DNA of 64,000 nt. Origin: Gammaproteobacteria bacterium. GTDB lineage: Bacteria; Pseudomonadota; Gammaproteobacteria; Chromatiales; Chromatiaceae. Below the pieces are notes generated by a model, which saw nothing but the letters and a program-made list of their open reading frames with translations, did no database searches and was not told the DNA's origin. Below are positions 46,566-55,087 of this stretch, piece after piece; positions within the stretch are counted from its first letter, which is position 1; the number at the start of each line of letters is the position of its first letter. The position numbers and the translations under genes are program-made. The stretch is from positions 1-64,000 of the forward strand of contig WFXD01000003.1 in the NCBI GenBank assembly GCA_015490795.1, read 5' to 3'.

Positions 46566-47938
46566 AGATTCATATCCTGGGTATCTGCGGTACCTTTATG
46601 GGCGGGATTGCCCTGCTGGCCAGGGCGATGGGGCATGAGGTGAGCGGCTCTGATGCCAATGTCTATCCGCCGATGAGCGGACAGCTTGAGGCAGCAGGGA
46701 TTCGCCTGTTGGAAGGCTATGACCCGGCACACCTGAAACAGCACCCCGATTGCGTGGTTGTGGGCAACGCCATGTCGCGGGGCAACCCTGCGGTGGAGTA
46801 TATGCTGGATGCCGGCTTGCCATACAGGTCCGGTCCACAGTGGCTGGCAGAACACGTGCTGCAAAACCGCTGGGTGCTGGCGGTTGCAGGCACGCACGGC
46901 AAGACCTCAACGGCCAGCCTGCTGGCCTGGATTTTGGAGGATGCCGGGCTGAATCCAGGGTTTCTGATTGGTGGAGTGCCACTCAATTTTGGTGTTTCAG
47001 CGCAGCTGGGGAGTGATCCCTTCTTCGTGGTTGAGGCCGATGAGTACGATACCGCTTTTTTTGACAAGCGCTCCAAGTTTGTCCACTACCGCCCAAGGAC
47101 GCTGGTACTCAATAATCTTGAATTTGATCATGCCGATATCTTTGACGATCTGGCCATGATTCAACGCCAGTTTCACCATCTGGTGCGCACTGTGCCGGGT
47201 TCAGGCCTGATTATTGCGCCGGAGGCTGACCAGGCGCTGCATGAGGTGCTGGAGATGGGGTGCTGGACAAAGGTAGAGCGGTTCAGCCCCGATGCCAAAT
47301 CTGACTGGCATCCTGCCCACACCAATCCGGATGGCAGCTGTTTTGATGTGATCTGCCACGGTAAAAAAGCGGGCAGGGTGGAGTGGGATCTGAACGGCCG
47401 CCACAATATCGCCAATGCCCTGGCAGCCCTGGCTGCGGCAAGGCATGTGGGTGTTACCCCTGCGATTGCTGTTGAGAGCCTGGCCTCCTTTCAGAATGTG
47501 CGACGCCGGATGGAGCTGCGGGGCGAGGTCAACGGTATCAAGGTCTACGACGACTTTGCACACCATCCAACGGCTATCGAGACGACGCTGGCAGGGCTGC
47601 GGGCGCGGGTGGGTGAGGAGCGGATTATCGCCGTGCTGGAGCTGCGCTCCAACAGCATGCGCATGGGGGTGCATGCCGAACAGCTGGCCCCCTCGTTGTG
47701 GGCGGCGGATTGTGTCATGGTCTACACCCCGCCTGAGCTGCCGCTGGATTCGCAACGGCTCTTTGCCGATCTGGGAGAGCGGGTTCAGCTGCACGCCTCG
47801 GTTGCCGGTATTGTAGCGGCCATCGGGGCTGAGGCCCAACCGGGAGATCATCTACTGGTGATGAGCAACGGCAGCTTTGAAAACATCCATCAGCGCCTGC
47901 TGGACAGGCTGGCCTCATCAACCACAGTGGTGGGCTAA
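46562..47938 (+). CDS. mpl: UDP-N-acetylmuramate:L-alanyl-gamma-D-glutamyl-meso-diaminopimelate ligase
   Basis: 458 residues (E. coli 457). Mur-ligase fold with the N-terminal I-C-G-T-F-M-G-G-I-A motif, the ATP loop A-G-T-H-G-K-T-S-T at about 116, and the C-terminal D-D-F-A-H-H-P-T block. It reattaches recycled tripeptide to UDP-MurNAc. It is flanked tightly by the membrane protein and by ubiX, whose ATG begins at the base after its stop. Confidence 0.96.
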   Translation: MKIHILGICGTFMGGIALLARAMGHEVSGSDANVYPPMSGQLEAAGIRLLEGYDPAHLKQHPDCVVVGNAMSRGNPAVEYMLDAGLPYRSGPQWLAEHVLQNRWVLAVAGTHGKTSTASLLAWILEDAGLNPGFLIGGVPLNFGVSAQLGSDPFFVVEADEYDTAFFDKRSKFVHYRPRTLVLNNLEFDHADIFDDLAMIQRQFHHLVRTVPGSGLIIAPEADQALHEVLEMGCWTKVERFSPDAKSDWHPAHTNPDGSCFDVICHGKKAGRVEWDLNGRHNIANALAALAAARHVGVTPAIAVESLASFQNVRRRMELRGEVNGIKVYDDFAHHPTAIETTLAGLRARVGEERIIAVLELRSNSMRMGVHAEQLAPSLWAADCVMVYTPPELPLDSQRLFADLGERVQLHASVAGIVAAIGAEAQPGDHLLVMSNGSFENIHQRLLDRLASSTTVVG

Positions 47939-48556
47939 ATGTCGGAGTCTGGAGAGCCAATTACCTTAGCCATTACCGGCGCATCAGGCAGCGCCTATGG
48001 TTTGCGTCTGCTGCAATCCTTGCTGGATGCCAGGCGGCGCGTCTACCTGCTGCTCTCCCGGCCCGGGCAGCTGGTCATCAAGATGGAGCAGGGGCTGGAT
48101 CTGCCCAGCACTCCAACCGATATCCAGATCTTTTTCACCGAGTATTTTCAGGCGCAAGAGGGTCAGCTTCAGGTCTTCGGACGTGAACAATGGACAGCGC
48201 CGGTAGCCAGTGGCTCCAACCCTGCAGAGGCAATGGTGGTTTGTCCCTGCACCACGTCTACCCTCTCCTCGATTGCCGGCGGCGCCAGCAACAACCTGCT
48301 GGAGCGAGCCGCAGATGTAATGTTGAAAGAGCAACGCAAGCTGATACTGGTGGTGCGGGAGACCCCGCTCTCTGCCATTCATCTGGAGAACATGCTCAAA
48401 CTGGCACGCCTGGGTGTAGTGATTATGCCCGCCTGCCCCGGTTTTTATAATCAGCCGCAAACGGTAGAAGAGATCATAGATTTTATGGTGGCGCGGGTGC
48501 TGGATCAGCTGGGTATCCAACATGAGCTTGCGCCGCGTTGGGGGGAGGGGGGATAA
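47939..48556 (+). CDS. ubiX: Flavin prenyltransferase UbiX
   Basis: 205 residues (E. coli 189). The N-terminal T-G-A-S-G-S binds FMN, and the C-P-C-T-T-S-T-L-S motif and R-E-T-P-L hold the prenyl phosphate. It makes prenylated FMN for UbiD in ubiquinone synthesis. It starts right after the mpl stop with no gap, so both depend on one transcript. A short insertion around 60-90 explains the extra length. Confidence 0.95.
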   Translation: MSESGEPITLAITGASGSAYGLRLLQSLLDARRRVYLLLSRPGQLVIKMEQGLDLPSTPTDIQIFFTEYFQAQEGQLQVFGREQWTAPVASGSNPAEAMVVCPCTTSTLSSIAGGASNNLLERAADVMLKEQRKLILVVRETPLSAIHLENMLKLARLGVVIMPACPGFYNQPQTVEEIIDFMVARVLDQLGIQHELAPRWGEGG

Positions 48557-48576
48557 GTCCGACAGGCTCCCATGCT

Positions 48577-49323
48577 TTACTTGGTGCCATTCGGGTCAGG
48601 TGGTATTTCTGCACCATTCTGATATGCAAAAAACCGCCACATCCAGCTACCCACTGCATCCGAATCCATCGGCCGATCCAGTGAAACAAGCGCCTGCTCA
48701 TAGCACTCTTCTGTTAAGTTCTCTCTGTTTTCATCAAGCCATCTCTGCATAAAGGATCGGTCATACTCCGGGTGCCCCTGGATTGCAAAGATATGTTCAC
48801 CAATAGCATACATCTGATACAGGCAGAGGCTATCACCCGCCAGCAGGGTCGCCTCGCCCGGGAGCATCGTCACTTGCTCTTGATGGCTGAAGTTGAGCGA
48901 GCAGCAGGCTAACGCAGGTCTCATCCAGGGTTTTTGCACCCGGATGTTACAACCACGCAGACCTGCCCCCCACCCCTTGGGTGATCTGTTCACATCGCCC
49001 CCCAAAGCATAAGCAATCACCTGGTGGCCAAAGCCAATGCCAATCAGCGGGCGCTGATTAAAGTGGCAGGCACAAGCAAACTCCATCAATTTTGTAATCC
49101 ATGAGTTTTTATCGTGGATGCCCTGCTGTGATGCACCAATAATCCAGCCGTCACACTCATGCAGCGCATTCGGCCAGTATCTTTGTGTCACATTGTATTC
49201 ATGCAGGGAGAAGTCAGAGGGGAAGTGCTCGGTAAAAAAGCGTTGAAACATGGCGCCGTACCCCTGCCGAAAATCAGCCGCATCCGAGGTACAGGCGTAG
49301 GCATTGAGCAATCCAATCTTCAT
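48577..49323 (-). CDS. Glutamine amidotransferase class-I-like protein lacking the catalytic cysteine
   Basis: 248 residues with the triad amidotransferase fold. The nucleophile elbow reads G-I-G97-F-G-H-Q where the active enzymes have G-x-C-x-G-H-Q; the codon at 49033-49035 is GGC in coding sense, one base from TGC. The His-Pro-Glu of the triad is intact (G-H-P-E-Y). The frame is complete with no other damage, so either it is a true pseudoenzyme or one base is in error. It begins 15 bases after a small Cys-rich gene on the same strand. Active members release ammonia from glutamine or split gamma-glutamyl bonds. Confidence 0.8.
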   Translation of the reverse strand: MKIGLLNAYACTSDAADFRQGYGAMFQRFFTEHFPSDFSLHEYNVTQRYWPNALHECDGWIIGASQQGIHDKNSWITKLMEFACACHFNQRPLIGIGFGHQVIAYALGGDVNRSPKGWGAGLRGCNIRVQKPWMRPALACCSLNFSHQEQVTMLPGEATLLAGDSLCLYQMYAIGEHIFAIQGHPEYDRSFMQRWLDENRENLTEECYEQALVSLDRPMDSDAVGSWMWRFFAYQNGAEIPPDPNGTK

Positions 49324-49338
49324 TCATACACTCACAGG

Positions 49339-49521
49339 TTAAATAGATCTGTTTTTTGTTGCATAGCAGCACTTGCACCTATAGCGTGTCACCAGTTTGC
49401 CAGGTTTTACAAACCGCTGCCCATTGGCAGTTTTCCATTTATGGTGACCATTCTTGCAGGGGATTTTGTCCTTGTGCTTTTCAGTCAGCCTTGGTTTCTT
49501 GAACGGAACGACTTCGCCCAT
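49339..49521 (-). CDS. Small zinc-ribbon-like protein
   Basis: 60 residues from the ATG at 49521, with an AGGTG before it; the frame opens further upstream (49539, 49590) with no RBS. It is basic and has C-K-N-G-H-H-K-W and C-K-C-C pairs, which could bind one zinc ion. I do not recognise the family with certainty. It is 15 bases ahead of the amidotransferase-like gene, so they are likely co-transcribed. Confidence 0.55.
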   Translation of the reverse strand: MGEVVPFKKPRLTEKHKDKIPCKNGHHKWKTANGQRFVKPGKLVTRYRCKCCYATKNRSI

Positions 49522-49645
49522 GATCACCTGTTTCGCCATAACAGCTGCTGCAATGCAGACGGAGGAGTATATGAGGCAGACCGCTATCACTCAACTTTAT
49601 CTCTTTGCTATATTGAGCAGTTCCCACTATTGGCCAGCATGAAAA

Positions 49646-50488
49646 GTGAATATCTCTGTCATCATCCCCACTCATAACAGGGTTCACAGCATAGGCCGGG
49701 CTGTTGAATCGGTATTGCAACAGACTCTGCCCGCAACTGAGATCATTATCGTTGATGATGGCTCCACCGATAACACCGCAGCGTTAATCCGCAAGCGCTT
49801 CCCCGGCTGCTGCTACCTGCACCAGCAAAACCAGGGGGTCAGCAGCGCACGCAACCGCGGCATTGCAGCTGCAACGGGTGAGTGGCTGGCCTTTCTCGAC
49901 TCTGATGATGAGTGGATGCCAGAGAAGCTGGCCATGCAGACAGCTGCGCTGAAGCACAACCCAGGCATACACCTCTGCCATACAGAGGAGATCTGGATTC
50001 GTAACGGCAAGCGGGTCAACCCTATGAAAAAACATGCCAAAAAAGGGGGCTGGATTTTTCAGCACTGCCTGCCGCTGTGCGCCATATCTCCCTCCTCTGT
50101 GATCATCCACCGCTCGCTCTTCGAGGCCGTCGGGCTGTTTGACGAGACCCTGCCCGCCTGCGAGGATTATGATCTCTGGCTGCGCATCTGCGCCTTCTAC
50201 CCCACGCTGTTTATTGAGCAGCCACAGATCATCAAATATGGCGGGCACGAGGATCAGCTCTCCCGCCGACATTGGGGGGTGGATCGTTTTCGGATTCAGG
50301 CGCTGGAGAAGATCATTGCCCACCCGGAACTGCCCCCAGCAGACAGGCAGGCAGCCGCCGGGATGCTCATAAAAAAGGCAGGCATACTGGCCCAGGGTGC
50401 CATAAAGCGCGGCAGGCAAACACAGGCCGATGCCTATCTGGCGATGCAGCACCGCTATCAGCAGCTGATTCAGGAGAGATGCCAATGA
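49646..50488 (+). CDS. Glycosyltransferase family 2
   Basis: 280 residues from a GTG at 49646, with weak RBS. The GT-A fold begins S-V-I-I-P-T-H-N-R, followed by V-D-D-G-S-T-D-N-T and the metal-binding D-S-D-D at about 90; a C-E-D-Y-D-L-W-L-R block holds the catalytic acid. It transfers a sugar from a nucleotide donor to a cell-surface acceptor. Its stop overlaps the next gene by 4 bases. A short gap separates it from the divergent zinc-ribbon gene. Confidence 0.9.
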   Translation: MNISVIIPTHNRVHSIGRAVESVLQQTLPATEIIIVDDGSTDNTAALIRKRFPGCCYLHQQNQGVSSARNRGIAAATGEWLAFLDSDDEWMPEKLAMQTAALKHNPGIHLCHTEEIWIRNGKRVNPMKKHAKKGGWIFQHCLPLCAISPSSVIIHRSLFEAVGLFDETLPACEDYDLWLRICAFYPTLFIEQPQIIKYGGHEDQLSRRHWGVDRFRIQALEKIIAHPELPPADRQAAAGMLIKKAGILAQGAIKRGRQTQADAYLAMQHRYQQLIQERCQ

Positions 50489-51066
50489 GCAGCCCTCCAT
50501 TCAACTTTGTGGTCGCACTGCCTGCCGAGTCCAAACCCTTGATTGCCCACTTTGGACTCAAGCGGCTACAGCCCGACGACGGTTTTCCCATCTATCAAAA
50601 AGGTGGCATCTCATTGATTCGCTCCGGCGTTGGCAAAGCAGCAGCCCAAAAGGCTACCCGCACCCTTTTGAATCATCAGCAGCAGAAAGGGCGCATCTGG
50701 ATCAACCTGGGCATTGCCGGGCATGCCTCTCGCCCGATAGGTGATATGATCCTGGCTCAATACATCCGGGATGAAGCCTCACAGCAGCAGTGGGAGATCC
50801 CCGCATGGCTTGACCCACCCTGTGAGCTGGAGAGGTTGACCACATTGAGCCGACCCGGGTTTGACTACACCCGGCCCGGTGCATTCGATATGGAGGCCGC
50901 CGGATTCCTCTCTGCACTGGATGGCAACGGCTATTGTCTGAAAATCATCTCTGACAACCGCCACCACCCTGGGCATGGCATGAAAGCAAAATGGGTTTCA
51001 CAATTAATCCGGGAACGGCTCGATAAAATTGAGCAGTTCATGCATCCATTCAGCAACCAAAGATGA
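50485..51066 (+). CDS. Nucleosidase/phosphorylase-fold protein (MTAN superfamily)
   Basis: 193 residues from the ATG at 50485, with AGGAG eight bases upstream; an ATG at 50479 is too close to that site. The fold is shown by G-V-G-K-A-A-A-Q-K-A, the central N-L-G-I-A-G-H motif and the late D-M-E-A-A-G-F, in which the Met-Glu binds ribose. The final catalytic Asp region reads I-S-D-N-R. Related proteins act in hopanoid or nucleoside metabolism; here the neighbours are a glycosyltransferase and an SDR. Substrate unknown. Confidence 0.78.
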   Translation: MSSPPFNFVVALPAESKPLIAHFGLKRLQPDDGFPIYQKGGISLIRSGVGKAAAQKATRTLLNHQQQKGRIWINLGIAGHASRPIGDMILAQYIRDEASQQQWEIPAWLDPPCELERLTTLSRPGFDYTRPGAFDMEAAGFLSALDGNGYCLKIISDNRHHPGHGMKAKWVSQLIRERLDKIEQFMHPFSNQR

Positions 51067-51785
51067 GACTGAAAAAGAGAAAAGTGCTTGTAACAGGCGC
51101 CAGCCGTGGTATTGGCCGGGCCATTACAGAGATGCTGCTGCAGGAGGGTGCCTCGGTGATCGGCATCGCCCGCAGCTTCGAGCAGTGGGGCGAACTGCCC
51201 AAGCGGCTCCTTCCCCTGCAACTGGATCTCGCACGGTTGGATGAGCTGCCCGAGCAGATCAGGCAGATTGCCGCTCAGCACCCTGATATTGATGGCACGG
51301 TTTTTAATGCCGGAGAGGGGCGATTTGGTTCGCTGGAGGAGTTCTCTCCCATGCAGATCCGCCATCTGATAGCGCTCAATCTCACCAGCCAGATCCTGCT
51401 GGCGCGGGAGCTGCTGCCCAATATGAGACGCCAGAGGCGGGGCGACCTGATCTTTATCGGCTCAGAGGCCGCGCTGCATGGCAGCCGCAAGGGCGCCCTC
51501 TACTGCGCCACCAAATTTGCCCTGAGGGGGTTTGCCCAGTCACTGCGCGAGGAGTGTTCCGGCTCAGGCATCAGAAGCACCATCATCAACCCCGGCATGG
51601 TCAGGACCGGCTTTTTTGACAAGCTCTCTTTTGAGCCTGGTGAGGCGGAGGAGAACGGCATCCTGCCACAAGATATTGCAGATGCCGTGCTTGGCGTTTT
51701 ATCTGCACGGCCAGGAACCTGTTTTGATGAGATCAACCTCTCGCCACTGAAGAAGGTGGTTATATTCAAACAACCAGCTCAATAA
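51063..51785 (+). CDS. Short-chain dehydrogenase/reductase
   Basis: 240 residues of classical SDR: T-G-A-S-R-G-I-G at 11-18, F-N-A-G, an active-site Ser in I-G-S-E-A, and Y-C-A-T-K for the Tyr-Lys pair. The ATG overlaps the upstream stop. Its 3' end overlaps the convergent trmO by 20 bases. It most likely prefers NADP(H), given the Arg after the glycine motif. Substrate unknown. Confidence 0.88.
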   Translation: MRLKKRKVLVTGASRGIGRAITEMLLQEGASVIGIARSFEQWGELPKRLLPLQLDLARLDELPEQIRQIAAQHPDIDGTVFNAGEGRFGSLEEFSPMQIRHLIALNLTSQILLARELLPNMRRQRRGDLIFIGSEAALHGSRKGALYCATKFALRGFAQSLREECSGSGIRSTIINPGMVRTGFFDKLSFEPGEAEENGILPQDIADAVLGVLSARPGTCFDEINLSPLKKVVIFKQPAQ

Positions 51786-52461
51786 CCTCGACCACATCCT
51801 CCGTAACCCGCCACTTCAGGTCAAAGTCATACAGGCGCATCCCATAGATCCGGTCTGACCGGGATCGGTTTTTATAGGCTGGGCGCGGATCACACTCCAG
51901 CAGCTTTATAATCAAACGCCTGAGTTCAGCATCATTGCGCTGCTGTAGCTGGGCTTCAGCCGTTTTGCTGAACCGCACCTCTTTACTGGCCCGGGGCGGC
52001 CCGGTTGCATAACCACTGCGGGCTTCCGGGATGCTGTCGGCATAGGGGATATAGGGCTTTATATCCAGCACCGGCGTCCCATCGAGAAGATCAATGCCCG
52101 ATAGCAGCAGCTCTACCTTGCCCTGTTGGCTGGAGATCCCATCCAGCATCACAACCGAGAGTCCAACAGGGTTGGGACGAAAGGGTGACCGACTGGCAAA
52201 GAGCCCAACACGACGGTTCCCTCCCAGCCTGGGCGGCCGCACCTGTGGCTGCCACTGGTTCCGCATGGTCTGGTGAAAGATAAAGGTCAGCCAGATATGG
52301 GAGAACGCCTCCAACCCTGCAAACGCTTCCGTGCAGTTATAGGGTGCCAGCAACTCCAGCCTTGCCTTTGCCTCAGGCACCAGCAGTGGCTGCCGCGGGA
52401 TGCCAAATCTCTCCCGAAACGGAGAGTGGACAACCCCGATGGGGAGCAGGGAATAGTTCAT
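51766..52461 (-). CDS. trmO: tRNA (N6-threonylcarbamoyladenosine(37)-N6)-methyltransferase TrmO
   Basis: 231 residues from the ATG at 52461 (RBS AAGGGG). The TsaA beta-barrel has the hallmark I-G-V-V-H-S-P-F, the SAM-binding block F-A-S-R-S-P-F-R-P-N-P-V-G, and D-L-L-D-G-T-P-V-L-D-I-K-P-Y. It adds a methyl group to t6A37 of tRNA-Thr(GGU) in E. coli. It is convergent with the SDR gene and divergent from the SirB-like gene. Confidence 0.93.
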   Translation of the reverse strand: MNYSLLPIGVVHSPFRERFGIPRQPLLVPEAKARLELLAPYNCTEAFAGLEAFSHIWLTFIFHQTMRNQWQPQVRPPRLGGNRRVGLFASRSPFRPNPVGLSVVMLDGISSQQGKVELLLSGIDLLDGTPVLDIKPYIPYADSIPEARSGYATGPPRASKEVRFSKTAEAQLQQRNDAELRRLIIKLLECDPRPAYKNRSRSDRIYGMRLYDFDLKWRVTEDVVEVIELVV

Positions 52462-52526
52462 CAAATAACCCCTTTTTTCTTTTTTATATTAGAATATGCG
52501 TCCACGCAGCCACTCATTGATTGCCG

Positions 52527-52940
52527 ATGCACGCCTATTATCTCTGGATCAAATACACTCATGTCAGCATGGTCACCATCACGACCATCTTTTTTGTCAT
52601 ACGATTCTTCTGGATGATCAAACACCCTGCTCTGCTCCGGCAGCGCTGGGTAAAGGTATTTCCACCCATCATCGACACCATCCTGCTGGCCAGCGGCATC
52701 GCCATGGCCATGCTCTCCCACCAATACCCCTTGCAACAGCCCTGGTTAACCGCAAAGGTCATAGCACTGATTGCCTATATCATTTTTGGCATGATTGCCC
52801 TGAAGTGGGGATCAACCCTGCGCATTCGCATCACCGCCGGCATTTTTGCCTGCGCATCTGTCGGCTACATCATCTCCTCTGCGCTGACCCGAAATCCATT
52901 CCCGATTAATTTATTCGGTACCTCCCTGGGGCTAACGTGA
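52527..52940 (+). CDS. SirB family inner-membrane protein
   Basis: 137 residues from the ATG at 52527 (the TTG before it is less likely). Four helices with the SirB2 features Y-x-x-I-K-Y-x-H near the start, R-F-F-W-M, and L-x-K-V-I-A-L-x-x-Y-I. SirB was described as an invasion regulator gene in Salmonella; its biochemical role is unknown. RBS is weak. Confidence 0.8.
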   Translation: MHAYYLWIKYTHVSMVTITTIFFVIRFFWMIKHPALLRQRWVKVFPPIIDTILLASGIAMAMLSHQYPLQQPWLTAKVIALIAYIIFGMIALKWGSTLRIRITAGIFACASVGYIISSALTRNPFPINLFGTSLGLT

Positions 52941-53077
52941 AAATCAGCCCCAGACAGGTTTTTGTTGTTTCCATAGCAAAAATATTGAAACCCAGCCTGA
53001 AATTACGTTAGGATCTATCAACATCTATCTTATAAAATTCATGGACTTTGTGCCTCTTCACCAGGCCGCATGCTTTT

Positions 53078-53136
53078 AACCCGGATGTTTCATGGGGTTG
53101 CACGATAAGCGTGCAACACCGTGAAACATCCGGGTT
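53078..53136. repeat. 59-bp REP-like palindrome
   Basis: Two 26-base arms (53078-53103 and 53111-53136) pair over 24 or so bases around GATAAGC, with the outer part AACCCGGATGTTTCA matched perfectly. In RNA it makes a very stable hairpin in the 5' region of the PilJ-repeat gene, 39 bases before its ATG. No T-run follows. Confidence 0.75.
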
Positions 53137-53175
53137 TATGCAGGCAGGGTACAAAAGGTTTGCGCAGATCATCTT

Positions 53176-53967
53176 ATGGCAATCAAACTCAACCGCATTA
53201 GCTGCATCGCTATCATTGCATTATTGGTGCTGCTGGTTCCACTGACCTCGGCAGCGGCGAAACTCACCCTGGCTGAAGGCATCAACAAAGCGGGGCGCCA
53301 GCGCATGCTGACGCAGCGCATGGTCAAGGCCTATAGCCAGATGGGCATGGAGCTGCGCTACCGCAAATCAGAGAAGCAGCTCAATGCAGCTGTCCACCTG
53401 TTTGACACCCAGCTCGAAGAGTTGCAGCAGTTCGCGATTACCACCGAGGTCAAAGCGGGGCTGGCCGAGGTCAAAAGGCTCTGGGAAAATCTCAAAGAGA
53501 TGCTCTCATCTGAGGTGAGGAGAGAGAATGCCGAACAGCTGAGGGCTGATGCCGAGGCACTGCTCATCGCAAGCCACAAGGTCGTTTTGATGCTGCAGGA
53601 TCTCTCCGGCACTGCGCAGGGCAGGCTGGTCAACATTGCAGGGCGCCAGCGCATGCTCTCCCAGCGCATTGCCAATCTCTACCTCCTTCAGGCATGGGGC
53701 TTCGAAAAAGAGCCTTACATCTCTGATTATAAAAGCGCCATTGATGAGTTTGATGCGGCCTTGAGTCTCCTCAAGAAAGCGCCTGAAAATACAAAAAAAA
53801 TATCCGATGCACTCGAAGAGGTATCCCTGCAGTGGGGGGTTTTTCAGCATAGCGCGAAGCTGGAAAAGGGGAAATATATCCCTGCATTGATCACCCGGTC
53901 GGCCGACAAGATACTGAAGCAGATGAACACCATTACCGGGATGTATACCCTGCTACCGGCCAAGTAG
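53176..53967 (+). CDS. Periplasmic protein with two PilJ-like sensor repeats
   Basis: 263 residues. A signal peptide or anchor at 8-27 is followed by two copies of the type IV pili/NarX-like four-helix unit, marked by A-G-R-Q-R-M-L-T-Q (about 39-47) and A-G-R-Q-R-M-L-S-Q (about 155-163). There is no HAMP, kinase or chemoreceptor output domain, so it would be a stand-alone exported sensor or binding protein. The same R-Q-R-M-L-S-Q unit is used by the haem chemoreceptor at 30.8-32.9 kb. RBS is weak. Confidence 0.75.
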   Translation: MAIKLNRISCIAIIALLVLLVPLTSAAAKLTLAEGINKAGRQRMLTQRMVKAYSQMGMELRYRKSEKQLNAAVHLFDTQLEELQQFAITTEVKAGLAEVKRLWENLKEMLSSEVRRENAEQLRADAEALLIASHKVVLMLQDLSGTAQGRLVNIAGRQRMLSQRIANLYLLQAWGFEKEPYISDYKSAIDEFDAALSLLKKAPENTKKISDALEEVSLQWGVFQHSAKLEKGKYIPALITRSADKILKQMNTITGMYTLLPAK

Positions 53968-54981
53968 ATAGTCAGAAACAGGGCTGCACGGTATCCAGAA
54001 GCGGCGCAACCCCCGCCGCTCTATCTGAAACGACTGCCCGTTACAGGGGTAGAGACTCAACCGCTCAAGCTCTTTTTTCTGTAGCATCCGCTGTAGTGCA
54101 ACAGCCCACTGCTCCAGCTCATTCAGCCTGCTCACCCAGCTTTGAGGGTCTGCACTCAACACCGTACGCTGTAACGGGGAGTAGACGACAAGGCAGGAGC
54201 CGCCTCCACCACACCCCTGTGCCAATCTATCGAGCGACAGTGTCTGGCATGCTGTTTCAGAGTGCCGCGACAACCCCTGGCTCAGTGCATCATCCGCCAT
54301 CACCAGGCTGAAACCGGCCTTGCCGCCATCCGGCAGGGCGCCACCACCCGAGAGCCAGATGCCGTTGACCGGCAAGAGATGATCCGCCTCCCGCTGCCTG
54401 TTGGCGGCCGCTGAATGAAACAGCATCTGGATCTCATTCAACACGGAGCGCCAGTGACCTGCCTCCACCCCTGAAGGCAGGTACGGGTCGATATTGCGCC
54501 CGATAACATCCGCCAGAGGGGTGGTTTTCAGGGCCGGTGCTGTTGGCAGCCGCAGATACCAGCGGTCTGGATGCAGCGCCTCCAGATGCCATCCATCCTG
54601 TGAAAAGTGCCGGTTAAAAAGCGCGGCCAGTTCATCGGCATCCTCCGGGCGAATATCCAGCATCTGCGCATCAAACAGCAGCAGGCGGTCTGCTGTTGGT
54701 TTCAGAAAGACCGGGTCAGCATGCAGCCAGAAGGCATTATCCCTCTCACCACCGTCGGCCAGGCGGGAGAGCGCAGCCGATGGCAGGTCACTGCCCGGCT
54801 CACTTGGCAGGCCAAACAGATCAAACAGGGTCGATTCAAACGAATCTCCGGCTGCCCCGGCCACGTCAGCACGGGCAAGCAGCCGCTCCAACACCGGCGC
54901 TGCCGGTTTCAGGCCGAGCTCTTTCAAGCCAGGCATCGGGCCAAACAGGCCCGGAACTACGAGGTGAAGATGAGAGGTCAT
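53953..54981 (-). CDS. RpfE-type / phosphoglycerate mutase-like protein
   Basis: 342 residues with an N-terminal H-L-H-L-V-V-P-G-L-F-G and scattered short motifs of the group labelled regulatory protein RpfE type or cofactor-independent phosphoglycerate mutase in gammaproteobacteria. I see none of the metal-binding set of true iPGM, so a mutase role is doubtful. Its 3' end overlaps the PilJ-repeat gene by 15 bases. Function unknown. Confidence 0.65.
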   Translation of the reverse strand: MTSHLHLVVPGLFGPMPGLKELGLKPAAPVLERLLARADVAGAAGDSFESTLFDLFGLPSEPGSDLPSAALSRLADGGERDNAFWLHADPVFLKPTADRLLLFDAQMLDIRPEDADELAALFNRHFSQDGWHLEALHPDRWYLRLPTAPALKTTPLADVIGRNIDPYLPSGVEAGHWRSVLNEIQMLFHSAAANRQREADHLLPVNGIWLSGGGALPDGGKAGFSLVMADDALSQGLSRHSETACQTLSLDRLAQGCGGGGSCLVVYSPLQRTVLSADPQSWVSRLNELEQWAVALQRMLQKKELERLSLYPCNGQSFQIERRGLRRFWIPCSPVSDYLLGR

Positions 54982-55021
54982 GGGCAGCTGAGAGCAGGGG
55001 TCACAAAACCCATCTTTGGAG

Positions 55022-55039
55022 GCGGGGCTTCAGCCTCGC
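55022..55039. repeat. GC-rich palindrome between the RpfE-type gene and thrC
   Basis: GCGGGGCTTCAGCCTCGC is a near-perfect 18-bp palindrome. It shares its core with the inverted repeat at 39204-39265. It lies just past the thrC stop and may serve as its transcript end. Confidence 0.5.
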
Positions 55040-55087
55040 AAGAGGCCAGCGAGCCGGCGGGACGGAAGCTCTTTTGCAGGCACCGCG

